Part shown: positions 14,623 to 25,350 of the stretch, piece after piece
Position numbering within the stretch: the stretch's first letter is position 1
Layout: each line of letters opens with the position of its first letter
Source: Glandiceps talaboti
Taxonomy: Eukaryota > Hemichordata > Enteropneusta > Spengelidae
Direction: 5' to 3'
Assembly: GCF_964340395.1 (NCBI RefSeq)
Contig: NC_135565.1
Span: 17,557,209-17,621,208, forward strand
DNA: 64,000 nt
Translations under genes and position numbers: made by a program
Notes under the pieces: model-generated
Databases searched by the model: none
Seen by the model: only the letters and a program-made list of their open reading frames with translations
Told to the model about the DNA's origin: nothing

Positions 14623-14671
14623 ACAGGCAGGCAGGCAGGCAGGCAGACAGACAGACAGACAGACAGACAGA
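14532..14671. repeat. (GACA)n/(GGCA)n microsatellite
   Basis: A block structure of GACA, then GGCA, then GACA units. It looks as if a variant unit was amplified inside the parent array. Confidence 0.97.
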
Positions 14672-14679
14672 CACTATTC

Positions 14680-16435
14680 AGGGAAGAGTGAGAGACAACG
14701 ATTACGCATATCAGTAAGATTACGAGATGGGTTTGCATCGTAAATGTGAAAATGAACAAACTGTCTTGTGCTTTCGAAAAAGTAATTTGGTGATGGTTGT
14801 CAGGTCGATATATAAGACTGCCTTTTTTTACCCCTGACTGACAGGCTGGTAAGTGTAGAAACTCTACCAATTTTGAAACTGTAGCGTTGCAGTCTAAATG
14901 TCTGCACAATAAAGTCAGAAGTCAATATTGCCTACTTTCACCGACAAATAATCAATTGAATGATCACAGCCTGATATTTAAATTAGCCATCTGTCAGTAT
15001 TCTGTTTCACAATGATTGTAATAGCCATTGACATATATGCAATAAAACAATGTACTTCTGAAGTTTCAGTTTTTAAGGTGATTTCAAATTGTCTACAACG
15101 AAATTCATGGTTGTTATTACATGCTTGTTCAGGAGTGATTGATAGTTGACGACATTTTGAGTATCAACAAAGATACACTATATATTAGACATAAAGATTC
15201 ATCACTTTGTGCTTATAGCTTTCAAATCTATTTCATGTTCTACATCGTCCATTCATTTTGTATACAACTCCCTGCTGAGCTGTAAACGTTGTGAGATGTA
15301 CCGAATCAAATCCGTGGGTCGTGAATCTATTGAATAATATTGTAACGTGAGAGATATCATTCAGACTGTCGCTACACTAATAGCTTGCTTTTTGATATTG
15401 TGCGGATGTGTAGACGATGTGCAAAGGTTAAATGTTATATATGTACATGACAGAGGGTTGGGTAGGTAAAAAATTATCGGTTTCATGTGAAATGACAAGA
15501 ACTTGCTCCCAATGAGGTTAAATTCAAAACCTTTGAATTCTATGCTTTGGCCCCAAGGTACCCTTTCGATAAAATTGTATGAAATGTGCAATGCTCAAAG
15601 GTGTTTCCATGCTTACACACACACTTCCCGTATATTCCTTATGACATAGCCAGTATCTAATCATCGCGTTACAGCGAAAATTGAAATATCGTTATGGCTT
15701 AAAGCCATAACAGAGTCGCCCAGAGCTCAAAATAGTTGACTTTATGTTATGTTTCCATAGTTTTTAGTGCATATAGCACCAACAACACATATAAGGTTAA
15801 AGTATTTTTTATATATTATTTTACAATATTCAGACATTCAAAGACAGTTTGTACAAAATCAAGAAGTCACATATTTCATGGGGAAAGAAAAATAGGGTGA
15901 AAACAAGACCTCCGTAGCAATGCTGTGTATGGTAGTTTGAATTTCCAGTATTTGCATAGATTACCCACAATGCCTTATGTACTCCTATTGTGTGTGTTTG
16001 ATGACCAAATAGTATGTTGTACTGAGAGCGTTTTGTGAGTGTGTATTTGAGTATTGTTTGGAAAATGCTAGCACAAAACCGTGCTGTTGGTTGTTTTCCT
16101 AGGTTGAAATTCAGCTACAGAGCAATGGATATTTTCTTTTTTTTAATTTCAGGTTCACTTTATTGTAGCCACCTGGTTGTGCCCAATAATCATGATTGAT
16201 CATTTACGTTGTTTGAAGGGAGTTGTTAATTATACTCGGTTGTATGTCCTTTAAATCAGGGTTGAGGGATGGGGAGGTCCTAACTTTGTTTATTCCCAAA
16301 AAGTCCATGCCCAGTATACAGTAGAGATTTATTATTTTAATAACTCTAGCTTAGAAAGGTCGCAAGGTGCAGAATGATATAAAATCACTTCCATGTTTCC
16401 AAATCACAAGAAATTACCTGTAGTGTCTGCCTAAC
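14680..16435. other. No gene supported
   Basis: Only short frames without recognisable features occur, for example 15361-15591 on the minus strand. No repeats or splice-site pairs stand out. Confidence 0.5.
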
Positions 16436-16444
16436 TGTCACGCT

Positions 16445-16676
<232 letters not shown>

Positions 16677-16679
16677 CAG

Positions 16680-17500
16680 GCTGTGTACGTCGTGTACAAC
16701 GAACGCAGATTACATTTCAGTGACAACGAAGGTTTGAAATGACAATGTAACAGACTGAGTTATTTACGATGAATTACACCGCCAGGGTACTATGTCTGCA
16801 CAACAGACAGAACGTAATGTAGACGTCCTCCCCGTTGACAGATGTTAACTCTAATTGAAATGATTGTATAGAACCGTAGATACATAGTCACGGAATAGTG
16901 ATTGTCTTTCCCTTTCAGACATCACTTTCCTCTGAAATTGACTGCAGAAGTCCTATACCGTCAATAATTGTTTATATGGAAACTCATTTGATGATGTAAG
17001 TGGAATACTACGAACTGTCTAATAGAAAGGGAAATTGGCGTGAAATTGTGCTATCTGGCAGCAGTGTGATTTTACTATCCGTGTGCCTATCATGTTTGTT
17101 ACTACGTTGCCAAGGTGTTGCCAGGGAGACCGAGCTATCAAGTATGCGAATGATATTGCCCTATTGATTTATATATGACGTTTCCGATTATAAACGGGAT
17201 GAAAATCAAAAACAGATATTCAATAGTCTTAATATTTATATCTAGCTACTTACTGTCAAATTAAGACATGTTTCTATAAAGGCTTAACAACCATACTTTT
17301 ACTACATAAAATTACTGTGAGAGAGGGCGCTCGTATCCTTGACTTCGACTACCAGCTACAGTCTGCAATAATCTATCAGTATCTCCATTGTACAAAACGT
17401 GGGCCTGGCCCATGGGGGCGCTATGCCTGTGGCCACTTTTATGGAAACACAATTTATAACCATAAATGAGAGTTCAATTCACTCTTAAAGAGATTCCGTT
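16680..17500. other. No gene supported
   Basis: Unique AT-rich sequence without a supported open frame. TATAAAGG at about 17273 is an isolated TATA-like match with no clear exon downstream. Confidence 0.5.
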
Positions 17501-17503
17501 ACG

Positions 17504-17662
17504 AATGTATGTATGTATGTATGTATGTATGTATGTATGTATGTATGTATGTATGTATGTATGTATGTATGTATGTGTGTGTGTGTATGTATGTATGTAT
17601 GTATGTATGTATGTATGTATGTATGTATGTATGTACGTGCGTTCGTACGTGTGTATGTATGC
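17504..17662. repeat. (ATGT)n with (GT)n interruption
   Basis: A long ATGT array broken by a short GT/GTAC stretch. The Tyr-Val-Cys-Met and Thr-His-Ile-Tyr frames over it are artefacts. Confidence 0.97.
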
Positions 17663-17669
17663 ATATAGT

Positions 17670-18515
17670 ACACATTTATATTAAATGTGTCCATACATTT
17701 ATAATATTGAAGCGTTATTTCCCACATGTTTGAGTTTGAAATGACGGCCGTTCTGCATAGTTTGGATTGTTCAGTGTTTTGTGGCCATGGTTACTATCAA
17801 GCAGACAAAATGGGAAAGGGGTTTATCTACTATGGTTCGACAGGTTATTGAAACTTGATTAGTTCAAAGGGACACAAAATATTTCTTATTTAAAATATAC
17901 CATCATAAACTGAAAAACGGTACACCCAAATGAAACCTACCCCTAACTACACGAGCCTATGATGTGGATACAAAAATAGTCACACTCACAAATCCTATAA
18001 ACAGAAAACAGAAATATCGCAACAGTTTGAAATATTCTTCCGAATCGGTATTTAACAGCTGAGAGGACATTATGCTCATACCATTTCAAACCTAGAGCAA
18101 TAGTCACGTGACAGCAACTGCATTCAGTACATAGTGTGACGATTCTTGATTCAAAGTTTGTTGACACAACTGGAGGCCAACTGATGAAGAGTTCTCAGGT
18201 TTAAGTGGAGTTCTTTAATATTTACGCTGTATATAACACTATACAATAAAACATGTGTCACCTGAAACACCGTCGTCTGGTGCACCGTTACAATTTCTCG
18301 CGCGACAAAAATAAAATGCCGTTTACATTTTAATATAATTTGGGTATATCAACATTATTATCGCATTTAATGGATAAAATGGAAACAATTGAAAGATGGT
18401 AATATTTAATAAAAATGTCTCCAGTGTCTCAACTAGATCATATTTGTGCTGTAACTAAGTTTGCCATTTTTCTGAATTGCACATCACAACTGTCCCATTT
18501 TCCTCTATTTTCCAG
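17670..18515 (+). other. Upstream region and probable 5' intron of peptide-precursor gene 1
   Basis: The sequence just before the start codon of gene 1 ends in a pyrimidine-rich stretch followed by TTTTCCAG (AG at 18514-18515). This is a good 3' splice site 12 nt before the ATG, so a non-coding first exon probably lies upstream. I could not place that exon or a convincing TATA box. Confidence 0.45.
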
Positions 18516-18527
18516 ATCGCACAGAAA

Positions 18528-18699
18528 ATGAAGTTTGGAATCGTTTTATCTTTACTTGTAGCTGTAATCTGCATAAATTTGACAGATGCTGGACGAGGTA
18601 TTGGGCCTGCGTTTGGAATTGGCAGACGAAGTGATGCACTTAAAACAGACACATCGAATCTGGGCATAAAGACAGTGTTGGCAATTTGCCAACTTGGAG
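18528..18699 (+). CDS. Peptide-precursor gene 1, coding exon 1 (signal peptide, amidated peptide, first Cys)
   Basis: This exon encodes residues 1-57 of an 87-residue secreted precursor. Residues 1 to about 21 form a signal peptide (MKFGIVLSLLVAVICINL, then TDA). A short peptide follows at once: GRGIGPAFGI, then Gly32-Arg33-Arg34. That is a dibasic cleavage site with an amidation glycine, so a C-terminally amidated product ending -PAFGI-NH2 is predicted. A spacer (35-49) leads to the motif ending in Cys54. The ATG at 18528 was chosen because the in-frame ATG further upstream lies before the splice acceptor at 18514-18515. The exon ends after the first base of a codon at a GTTGGT donor; the alternative GTATGG donor would give an immediate stop. 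The layout matches luqin/RYamide-type precursors, but the peptide lacks an RF, RY or RW ending. Secretory peptide: strong inference. Family: open. Confidence 0.75.
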
Positions 18700-19691
18700 G
18701 TTGGTATGGTGTTAATATTCACACCAGTTGTCATGGCTTCAGCAGTCCTCATTTATGTGTGCATTAATATAACGGACAAAAGATAATTAAATTACATTAT
18801 TAAAACATCCAATACCTTGAGAATTCACCATGCTTATTAACAACTTGGATTTTAAACAAGATAAAACACGTAGGTTTCATTCACTCTCACGTAACAGTAC
18901 GAGGCTGGCACCCATCATAACTTAGAAGGAAGTGACGTACGATCCTTGGTAGGGAACTTCCGTTAAACGTACGACTGATTGCTGTGTTACACAATTACAA
19001 CAATAATAGAAACAGTCAACAACACCTTTATCGGAAGTTGCTTGGCAAGGTACAAACGTCACCTTCTTTGTGATCCATGCCAGCTCAGCATTGACAAGTG
19101 ACAGTGAGTGAAACAAATGCATTTTATCTTGTTTAACGCCCAAACAGTTTTTTAATCATAGTGAATTCACCAGATACACTTTTGCTTTAAAGCCAAAATC
19201 GTTGTACCTGTACCCGACTGTTCATGATGAAGACTGCATAATTATCATATTTAAGATAATATTGGCTAAAGAGAAGAATATCCCTTCTGTTAGAGTCTAG
19301 ATCATCGAAACTAATTAAACAAACGACATTAAAGATTGCGTGCAACTGTGATGTTTATAAATGGAAAGTTACAACATTCCACGATTTCCCACAATTCACT
19401 ATTCAAGATGGAAGCTTGCAAGTGGTCATATAGGGCATCTGGCTATGTAACATTATTGTCAGTCTTAGACTCAGGACGATATAAAGTGGGCCATTTCCTA
19501 CTCGTACATGACGTCATAGTCTACAATAGAGTCATATTGAATGATAATCGAAGTAATAGTGTAATGCTAATGAACATGACCGATTTTATGCAAATGAGCA
19601 TGACGCAACTTATGCAAATGAGCGTAACGAACGTTATAAAAATAAGCAAAATGATTATTAACGCCACATTTCTATTCTTGTCATTCAACAG
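18700..19691 (+). other. Intron of gene 1 (phase 1), with a 24-bp minisatellite
   Basis: The intron runs from GTTGGT to TCAACAG and interrupts codon 58, between the two cysteines. Inside it, 19336-19698 is an open frame of 120 codons that runs through the acceptor. Its only notable feature is a 24-bp tandem repeat around 19564-19650, and I do not call it a gene. Confidence 0.65.
19564..19650 (+). repeat. 24-bp tandem repeat with two octamer (ATGCAAAT) motifs
   Basis: Three to four imperfect 24-bp units lie inside the gene 1 intron, 40-130 bp before the 3' splice site. ATGCAAAT occurs exactly at 19588-19595 and 19612-19619, one unit apart; the third unit has decayed. ATGCAAAT is the classical octamer bound by POU-domain factors. 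A regulatory role is inference only. Confidence 0.6.
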
Positions 19692-19783
19692 AGCCTAATT
19701 GCCGATCGCTAGATGATTACAGACAACTGTTCAAAGGGAATGAAGAGTTCTCAGAAGCTTTCAATGACCTCGTGACGTCATGA
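19692..19783 (+). CDS. Peptide-precursor gene 1, coding exon 2 (second Cys, C-terminus)
   Basis: Joined in phase 1 to the exon at 18528-18699, this exon gives Glu58, then PNCRSLDDYRQLF and a charged tail ending DLVTS, with TGA at 19781-19783. The two cysteines (54 and 61) form a C-x6-C pair at the C-terminal side of the precursor. The acceptor TTGTCATTCAACAG is good. The paralogous gene at 23361-24657 has its intron at the same phase and at the same position between the cysteines, and its second exon starts with a similar Cys-x-Ser-Leu motif. This makes the join more credible than either splice site alone. In known dicysteine precursors this segment is a conserved non-amidated tail. No transcript was examined. 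Confidence 0.7.
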
Positions 19784-20095
19784 AAACATTGATTCAGCGA
19801 TGAACGCAATCTACAAACCTATGTTTTTGTTTACATATTAAGCTCAGTGTATATTACCAAACTATAATTTCACTCTGTGACAATATTTTCAGTGTTTTGC
19901 AACTTCAAGCCATTATAGTTGTTTTATTTATAGCTGTCTGCATTTGACAAAACAAATTCATTGTATATTTAAAATCAAATTTAACAATTTGAACGGATGC
20001 CACGATTTTCATATATAGATCGTATGGAATAACTTAGAGAAACCAAAGTGACATATCTATCTATTCTGATTCTGTTATTGATTTTCATAGTTTCA

Positions 20096-20101
20096 AATAA
20101 A
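20096..20101 (+). terminator. Probable poly(A) signal of gene 1
   Basis: AATAAA lies 313 nt after the stop codon of gene 1 and is the first exact AATAAA downstream of it. Confidence 0.5.
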
Positions 20102-20104
20102 TTG

Positions 20105-22350
20105 TAATATCTGAAGCAATGTCCATTTGAGTGTGATTAATACATGTTTACAGAGCGTAGAAGTGAACGTTATTTGGTCTTTGATTAGTAAGTTGACTAG
20201 CATATATCTGGGTATATATATATTGACATCTGCCTGTATTTTCCGTACAGTGCCCCAATTAAAATCTAAAGTCAGGTTTTATCTAATTGGGATTTTATTA
20301 TTAATATACTATAACCTCTAGATTGATAGCAAGCACTAGTGTGGTGAATCCGCACAATCAAGCTCAATAACTAATGTTTATGTAAAATAATATGCTAATA
20401 TATCATAGAATATAGATGTATGTAGGTGTGTTTAGTCGGTTTAGTTTAGCTCGTCCAGTTGCTGAATCGAATAGTCTTTGACGAGATTTAGCGTAGATGT
20501 AGATGCAGTTCATCCTTGGTCGCCGCCATTTTGTATCGTCATGGTCTGTGCCATATTGAACCACGTGACCAACGAGAAACCATTGATGAATATTTTCCGC
20601 CTGATTTACACATCATAATAACGTTGAGACTTGACTAACGAAAAAAGTAGAAGCTACATAAACTTGCATTTCAACATAAGGAGGTAGAATGGTCCAGTTA
20701 ACGAAGATGCTTGCGAAAGAGGTAAAATTTTATATAGATACAGCTACAACAAGGTCACTCGTGACGAAAACACGTTTTCTCTCTTCCAGATGACATTTAA
20801 AAGATTATGTTTAAAGCACCATAAAATAGACGGATAGCATCATTATGAAAAAAGTGTGCAACATACGTACAATGCACGCTAGAACTGAGACCCACAGGTA
20901 CGTTGGTAGTCCGTTTCTTTTGTCAGAACACTACAATGACATTCATCCCAAATATTATGAACTGTGCAAATCATGACAATAAATGTGACATTACAATCAT
21001 ACTTTGAAGAGGCTTATGAAATAAATTCTAGTATGTATTTAATTACCAATCCGAAAAAATAACTAGTATGCACTATCTAAGGGAATAGGTTATTTACATG
21101 AGCACGAAGTCATTTACACCATTCCACATTTAAAACGTCTGGATTAGTTTTGAATTAAGGAAAAGAGAATATCTGACTATAAAGGCAGTGTGACTTATAT
21201 ATGTTAAAATCAGAAAGAGATTGATGCATCAGCCCTCCTGATGGCACGACGACATGAACACCCTGGACTCTGATGCTCACATGGACTTCAAGGGGAGTGG
21301 TATTGTATGATGTCAATGTAATTAGCTTAGTTACCGGTGCTACCCTGTTGAAGCACTATCATGACGAAAACAAAGGACCAGGGACACTTTGGGTTCATTG
21401 ATTGTAACTAGAAAGGTCGTGACACCATCTTTATGCCATGAACAATTTGGTAGCAATAAAATCAATATCCAACTTGGAATTAATTCTTCGTTCATTTTTT
21501 TCAGTGGAAGTCTTGTCATTAAACAGACATGCATATGGCACATTTGAACATAAGTTTTCATTTCTATTTTCAGCAATTACACATATCTACTGACTCCCAT
21601 GACACGATGCATGTCCATGACACGGACTTTCACAGAAAAGTCAAAATCAAAAAGTTTCAGTGCATTGTTTCGTGGCAATAATGTATGTGATATATAATCA
21701 TGAAATGAATCTCCCAAAACCCGAAAGGTACATAACAAAACATATAAAGTAGCAGACATTGCAGTTCTTATTTGCGGGAAAATAATTACTGACTAAGACT
21801 ACCAAATCCAGGTCAATTCACTATCTGTTTCATAAATGTATGTATGTATGTATGTATGTATGTATGTATGTATGTATGTATGTATGTATGTATGTATGTA
21901 TATGTCTGTCTGTCTGTCTATATGCATGTATGTATGTATGTATGTATGTATGTATAGTATGTGTGTTCTGAACTACATGTGTTTCGTGCATAGCCAATAC
22001 TGTAATGAAAATGCTTTAAGTCACATATCAATTAGAACCCTGGTTGATCCTTAGTGTCCTTGAAAGTTCAACTTCACGCCTAAAGATTGTAGTCTGCAAT
22101 AACATAGGCAGTGAGTACTTAAATGCACAGCGTGGCAAGCAATTAAAGACAACTAAGTCCACCTTTCGTCATGGAAATTAGATACGGTATTAAGAACGTC
22201 GACACCCCGGATAGCATGATCCTTTAATTACAAGAGCATGTGGTTTAGAGATAGTCGTAAACTGACGTCAGCAGAGCTAGATATTGCGTAAATAGACCAC
22301 ACCATATAATGACATCATTAAACTTATAGGCTAATGATATTAAAGGAAGA
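20105..22350. other. Intergenic region between the two precursor genes
   Basis: No gene is supported. A YY1-like box (CGCCGCCATTTT, 20521-20532) and an E-box (CACGTGAC, 20562-20569) lie 38 bp apart at 20.52-20.57 kb, about 120 bp before a short start exon candidate (ATG 20689, 11 codons, then GGTAAAAT). They could mark a separate promoter, but no continuation was found. Confidence 0.4.
21836..21957. repeat. (ATGT)n/(CTGT)n microsatellite
   Basis: An ATGT array interrupted by a few CTGT units. Confidence 0.96.
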
Positions 22351-22353
22351 GCC

Positions 22354-22361
22354 TATAAAAG
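22354..22361 (+). promoter_or_regulatory. TATA box of peptide-precursor gene 2
   Basis: TATAAAAG sits about 30 bp before a short segment that ends in a strong GTAAGT donor at 22442. That is the expected geometry for a TATA promoter with a small non-coding first exon, transcribed toward gene 2. Confidence 0.55.
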
Positions 22362-22384
22362 CGTTGTGAACAGACTGGTTGATG

Positions 22385-22441
22385 AGCAGTGTGTTATCAG
22401 TGGTATATATATTAAGGACTTTAAGCTAGGGAACAGATACC
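22385..22441 (+). other. Probable non-coding first exon of gene 2
   Basis: Start inferred at about 31 bp from the TATA box. The exon ends in GATACC before GTAAGTATT, a near-consensus 5' splice site. It has no ATG with a useful frame and would splice to 23343 (or 23359), just before the start codon of gene 2. Confidence 0.5.
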
Positions 22442-23216
22442 GTAAGTATTGGTCTAAATTATCAAAGACGTTTACATTGGGGTTGACATCTTTAATCTCA
22501 ATTTTATCTTATTTTTATGTTAAACGAGCTTTGTAATTTAAATTCAGGATTTCAACATCGTTCAAATGATGTTCATTAATCAGATGGGGGGGGGGGTTCT
22601 AATCAAATTGGCAACTTTTTTACAATTGACACAGTATAAAAACTAAACTTTGTTTGGCTTGACAACACTTTTACCAACATTGCTACCTTTTGCTGGCTTG
22701 AATGACGATTACTTTATATGAGATATTCGCTTTATCATTTACAGTGCTTGCTTTACAATCAAAAGTGTCATGTTTGGGACAAATCAACAGACAGCACATT
22801 GCGGGTAACTAGTCGTCACTGGTACTGTTTGATACAACCATGCTAGATTGAATGACACTAGTGTCTTGCTAAATATTGTCTAAATGAAATGAACTAAATA
22901 ACGTACCAACTTATGTACCAATTAAAACATTAACTTCTACGTATCTGGTGCAATGTATGTAAATGGTGTATTTCTTTCAGACTAAATGAAGCAGGAAATT
23001 ACATCTTGCTTTCTTAAAGTGTAAACTTTGCAGTGTCTTATATCTGCATGATTGCTTGTATCACACCAAAGCAGTTAACGGTAATCTTTACGACACTGTA
23101 ACAACTTTTTAATATACGATACTAAGTTTGTCGAGCCAGCAGATGAAATATTGCGATATCACTATTACTAAGATTTTGGTTGTATTTCTAGTGAGAAAAA
23201 AAACTGATAACATTAA

Positions 23217-23329
<113 letters not shown>

Positions 23330-23360
23330 TGTTCGCATTCAGGTAAACATCATAACAGAT

Positions 23361-23634
23361 ATGAAGACTTTAACAACAATTTCCCTGGTTTGTTTACTAA
23401 TCTTTGTTGAAATGTGCATGATAAATGGTGATACTAGCTCTGAACGTGGCTCTGACAGTGACGAAAAGGATAAACGGAATAGTTTTAAGACATTGCTTGG
23501 AAAACGATTTGGTGGTAGCAGCTTCCAACAACCTTTGGGAAAGCGCAGTGACTCGTTCCCTGGAAAACAAGATTATGCTGACATGGCAATTGGGGTAAAG
23601 CCTGCCTTGGTAATATGTGACAGAAATGCTGGAG
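23361..23634 (+). CDS. Peptide-precursor gene 2, coding exon 1 (signal peptide, two amidated peptides, first Cys)
   Basis: This exon encodes residues 1-91 of a 107-residue secreted precursor. Residues 1 to about 23 form a signal peptide (MKTLTTISLVCLLIFVEMCM, then ING). An acidic Ser/Asp/Glu-rich spacer ends in Lys38-Arg39. Two peptides with amidation glycines follow: NSFKTLL before Gly-Lys-Arg (47-49), and FGGSSFQQPL before Gly-Lys-Arg (60-62). A third segment, SDSFPGKQ, has only a single basic residue. The motif AIGVKPALVIC ends at Cys86. The exon stops after the first base of a codon at a GTATGT donor. It aligns with gene 1 in signal peptide, the residues SD after the last dibasic site, the motif before the cysteine and intron phase. 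Tandem duplication is the simplest explanation. The receptor and family are unknown; luqin/RYamide-like architecture is the nearest I can name. Confidence 0.8.
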
Positions 23635-24163
23635 GTATGTAAGAAATATGCAAATATAAAAATAAACTAGATATATTATTTTTAACGGAATTATTTCTTG
23701 TATGTCCTTCTTAAGGTCATAATTTGCTCTGTAGTGTAAGAAACTATCAAATGTGAAAAATATATAGCTCAATATGTATCAACATAAAATGAAATGCTGC
23801 ACATGTACATTTTCACAATAGAAATTGACTCTTTTATGTACGAGAAGACATTATTTACGTTAAGGGAGCACAAGCTGAGTCCATTTGGACATAATGTTTG
23901 ACTAAGAGACTGTTGAGACAGACTAGGAAATACAGTTGGTCGAACATTGCTGTATTTCGGTGGGGAGGGGGGGGGGATAACGGAAATGCAATCACAGCAG
24001 AGTAGAGTAGATTTTACTTGTGCATTCATGTCAATTCATTGGTCTTACCCCTCAACAAAGATGACATAGGCAGGCAAAAAATGGGTTTATTTTGATAGGT
24101 GACCACGAAGGTTAAGGTCAAGTGTGTGTGTGTGATTCTGATAGCATGGCCTCAGAAAGTATG

Positions 24164-24216
24164 GTAGGTTGGTTGGTTGGTTGGTTGGGATTTGATTTGA
24201 TTTGATTTGATTTGAT
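24164..24216. repeat. (GGTT)n then (GATTT)n short tandem repeats
   Basis: Two adjoining short arrays with different unit lengths, within the intron of gene 2. Confidence 0.85.
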
Positions 24217-24348
24217 TGATATGATCGTTATACCTTTTTAATTATTTTCATTTCTGAAAAATGTTGCTTCGACCCAACTACAAGCGCAACGTTGGTCAGA
24301 AAATTCCTTTTGTGATACTTTGCTCAGACATCGCTGTTGAAAGAAAAC

Positions 24349-24375
24349 ACATACATACATACATACATACATACA

Positions 24376-24402
<27 letters not shown>
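24349..24402. repeat. (CATA)n microsatellite
   Basis: An uninterrupted CATA tetranucleotide array within the intron of gene 2. Confidence 0.97.
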
Positions 24403-24406
<4 letters not shown>

Positions 24407-24607
24407 TACTTGGTGTTTGGGGGGGTTGTTATCTGTTACGTGGCAGATTATTGTTCTGTCACACTTGATGGTGTTGTACTTGCCAAAATGTGTTTTGTCT
24501 CGTATTCTTAATGTGTTTGTACTCATAACCATCATGCGGTGTAATTCTTCAACTTTTTATAAGAAATCTTGTGTTCCATGGTACCATTATCCTTTTTTTC
24601 TCCGCAG

Positions 24608-24657
24608 ATGAAGATTGCCTCTCCCTACACGAATTGGCACTCTTGAGAAACCAATAG
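24608..24657 (+). CDS. Peptide-precursor gene 2, coding exon 2 (second Cys, C-terminus)
   Basis: Spliced in phase 1 to 23361-23634, this exon completes codon 92 as Asp, then reads EDCLSLHELALLRNQ and stops at TAG 24655-24657. Cys86 and Cys95 form a C-x8-C pair. The Cys-Leu-Ser-Leu start after the second cysteine matches Cys-Arg-Ser-Leu in gene 1. The tail is much shorter than in gene 1 (12 residues after the cysteine against 26). Confidence 0.75.
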
Positions 24658-24772
24658 AAACAACTGTTGAAGACACTAGGGGCATTCATCAAAATTTGTA
24701 AACCAGAAGTCATTACAGATATTCAGGTTTATTCGTTGCAAAATTGAATTTTCCTCGTTCATGTTTCAACTA

Positions 24773-24778
24773 ATTAAA
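24773..24778 (+). terminator. Possible poly(A) signal (ATTAAA) of gene 2
   Basis: ATTAAA occurs 115 nt after the stop codon. It is the commonest variant of AATAAA, and exact AATAAA copies occur further on (near 24.99 and 25.09 kb). Confidence 0.35.
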
Positions 24779-25289
24779 AGCGTTATATTTGAAAGACATG
24801 TTCTCATACCTTTGCAATCTGCTGGATTGACAGATAAGGAATTGATGGAATCTTTCTTTTTCTCGGATCAACATTTTAATAGCTCTTCAAGACAAACTCT
24901 TTTCGTCATCCAAATTTCACTTCTTAAGACAAGTTTTTAAAGTAATTTGTGGATATTAACATAACTTTGCATATTCTCATCTAGATAAATGAATAAATTT
25001 GCATATGATCAAAACTATTTTCAATCATTTTCCCTCTCTCCAAACTGTTCAGCTCTATAACGGTTTTAAGTAATGTCTTACAAAGAAGTAAAATAAATAC
25101 CCCTATTCGATGCTGCATCATTGTCAGATAAACAAGCAAAATACTTTTATTTTAGTAAATGACAATGTAAAAACTATGTAAACCTATATCATAAAAAAAT
25201 ATTGGACTCCTTCATTTACATTAGTTTACATGATAGACTAGAAATAATTCTGTAGATTTGTTTATTTTCAATTCCTTCTTTTCTTGCAG

Positions 25290-25350
25290 TCCGTATGACT
25301 GCAATGACAGGGACTGGGACCAAAATAAATCACAACATTCCTTGATTTAG
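25290..25350 (+). other. Candidate terminal exon after a strong splice acceptor
   Basis: A very good acceptor (CCTTCTTTTCTTGCAG) opens a short frame, PYDCNDRDWDQNKSQHSLI, to a TAG at 25350, with AATAAA inside it at 25324. It could be an alternative last exon downstream of gene 2. Its gene-like frame needs a phase-2 donor, however, while gene 2 exon 1 ends in phase 1. Part of it resembles 26107-26145. Confidence 0.3.

Larger units (their letters stand above)
23635..24607 (+). other. Intron of gene 2 (phase 1)
   Basis: The intron runs from GTATGT to CTCCGCAG, with a T-rich stretch (TTTTTTTCTCCG) before the acceptor. It contains a G-run near 23967, GGTT and GATTT short repeats (24164-24216) and a (CATA)n array (24349-24402). 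No gene is seen within it. Confidence 0.65.

Noticed and set aside
14502-14909. A 135-codon minus-strand frame with a Cys-rich end
   Set aside because: More than a third is GACA/GGCA repeat, the remainder has no motif, and there is no splice support.
18477-18767. Longer version of gene 1 exon 1, starting at an upstream ATG and running past the donor
   Set aside because: The upstream start lies before a strong 3' splice acceptor at 18514-18515. The read-through after 18699 lacks the second cysteine that the paralogue has.
19336-19698. A 120-codon frame inside the gene 1 intron
   Set aside because: It has no signal peptide or domain. Its regularity comes from a 24-bp minisatellite, and it overruns the splice acceptor.
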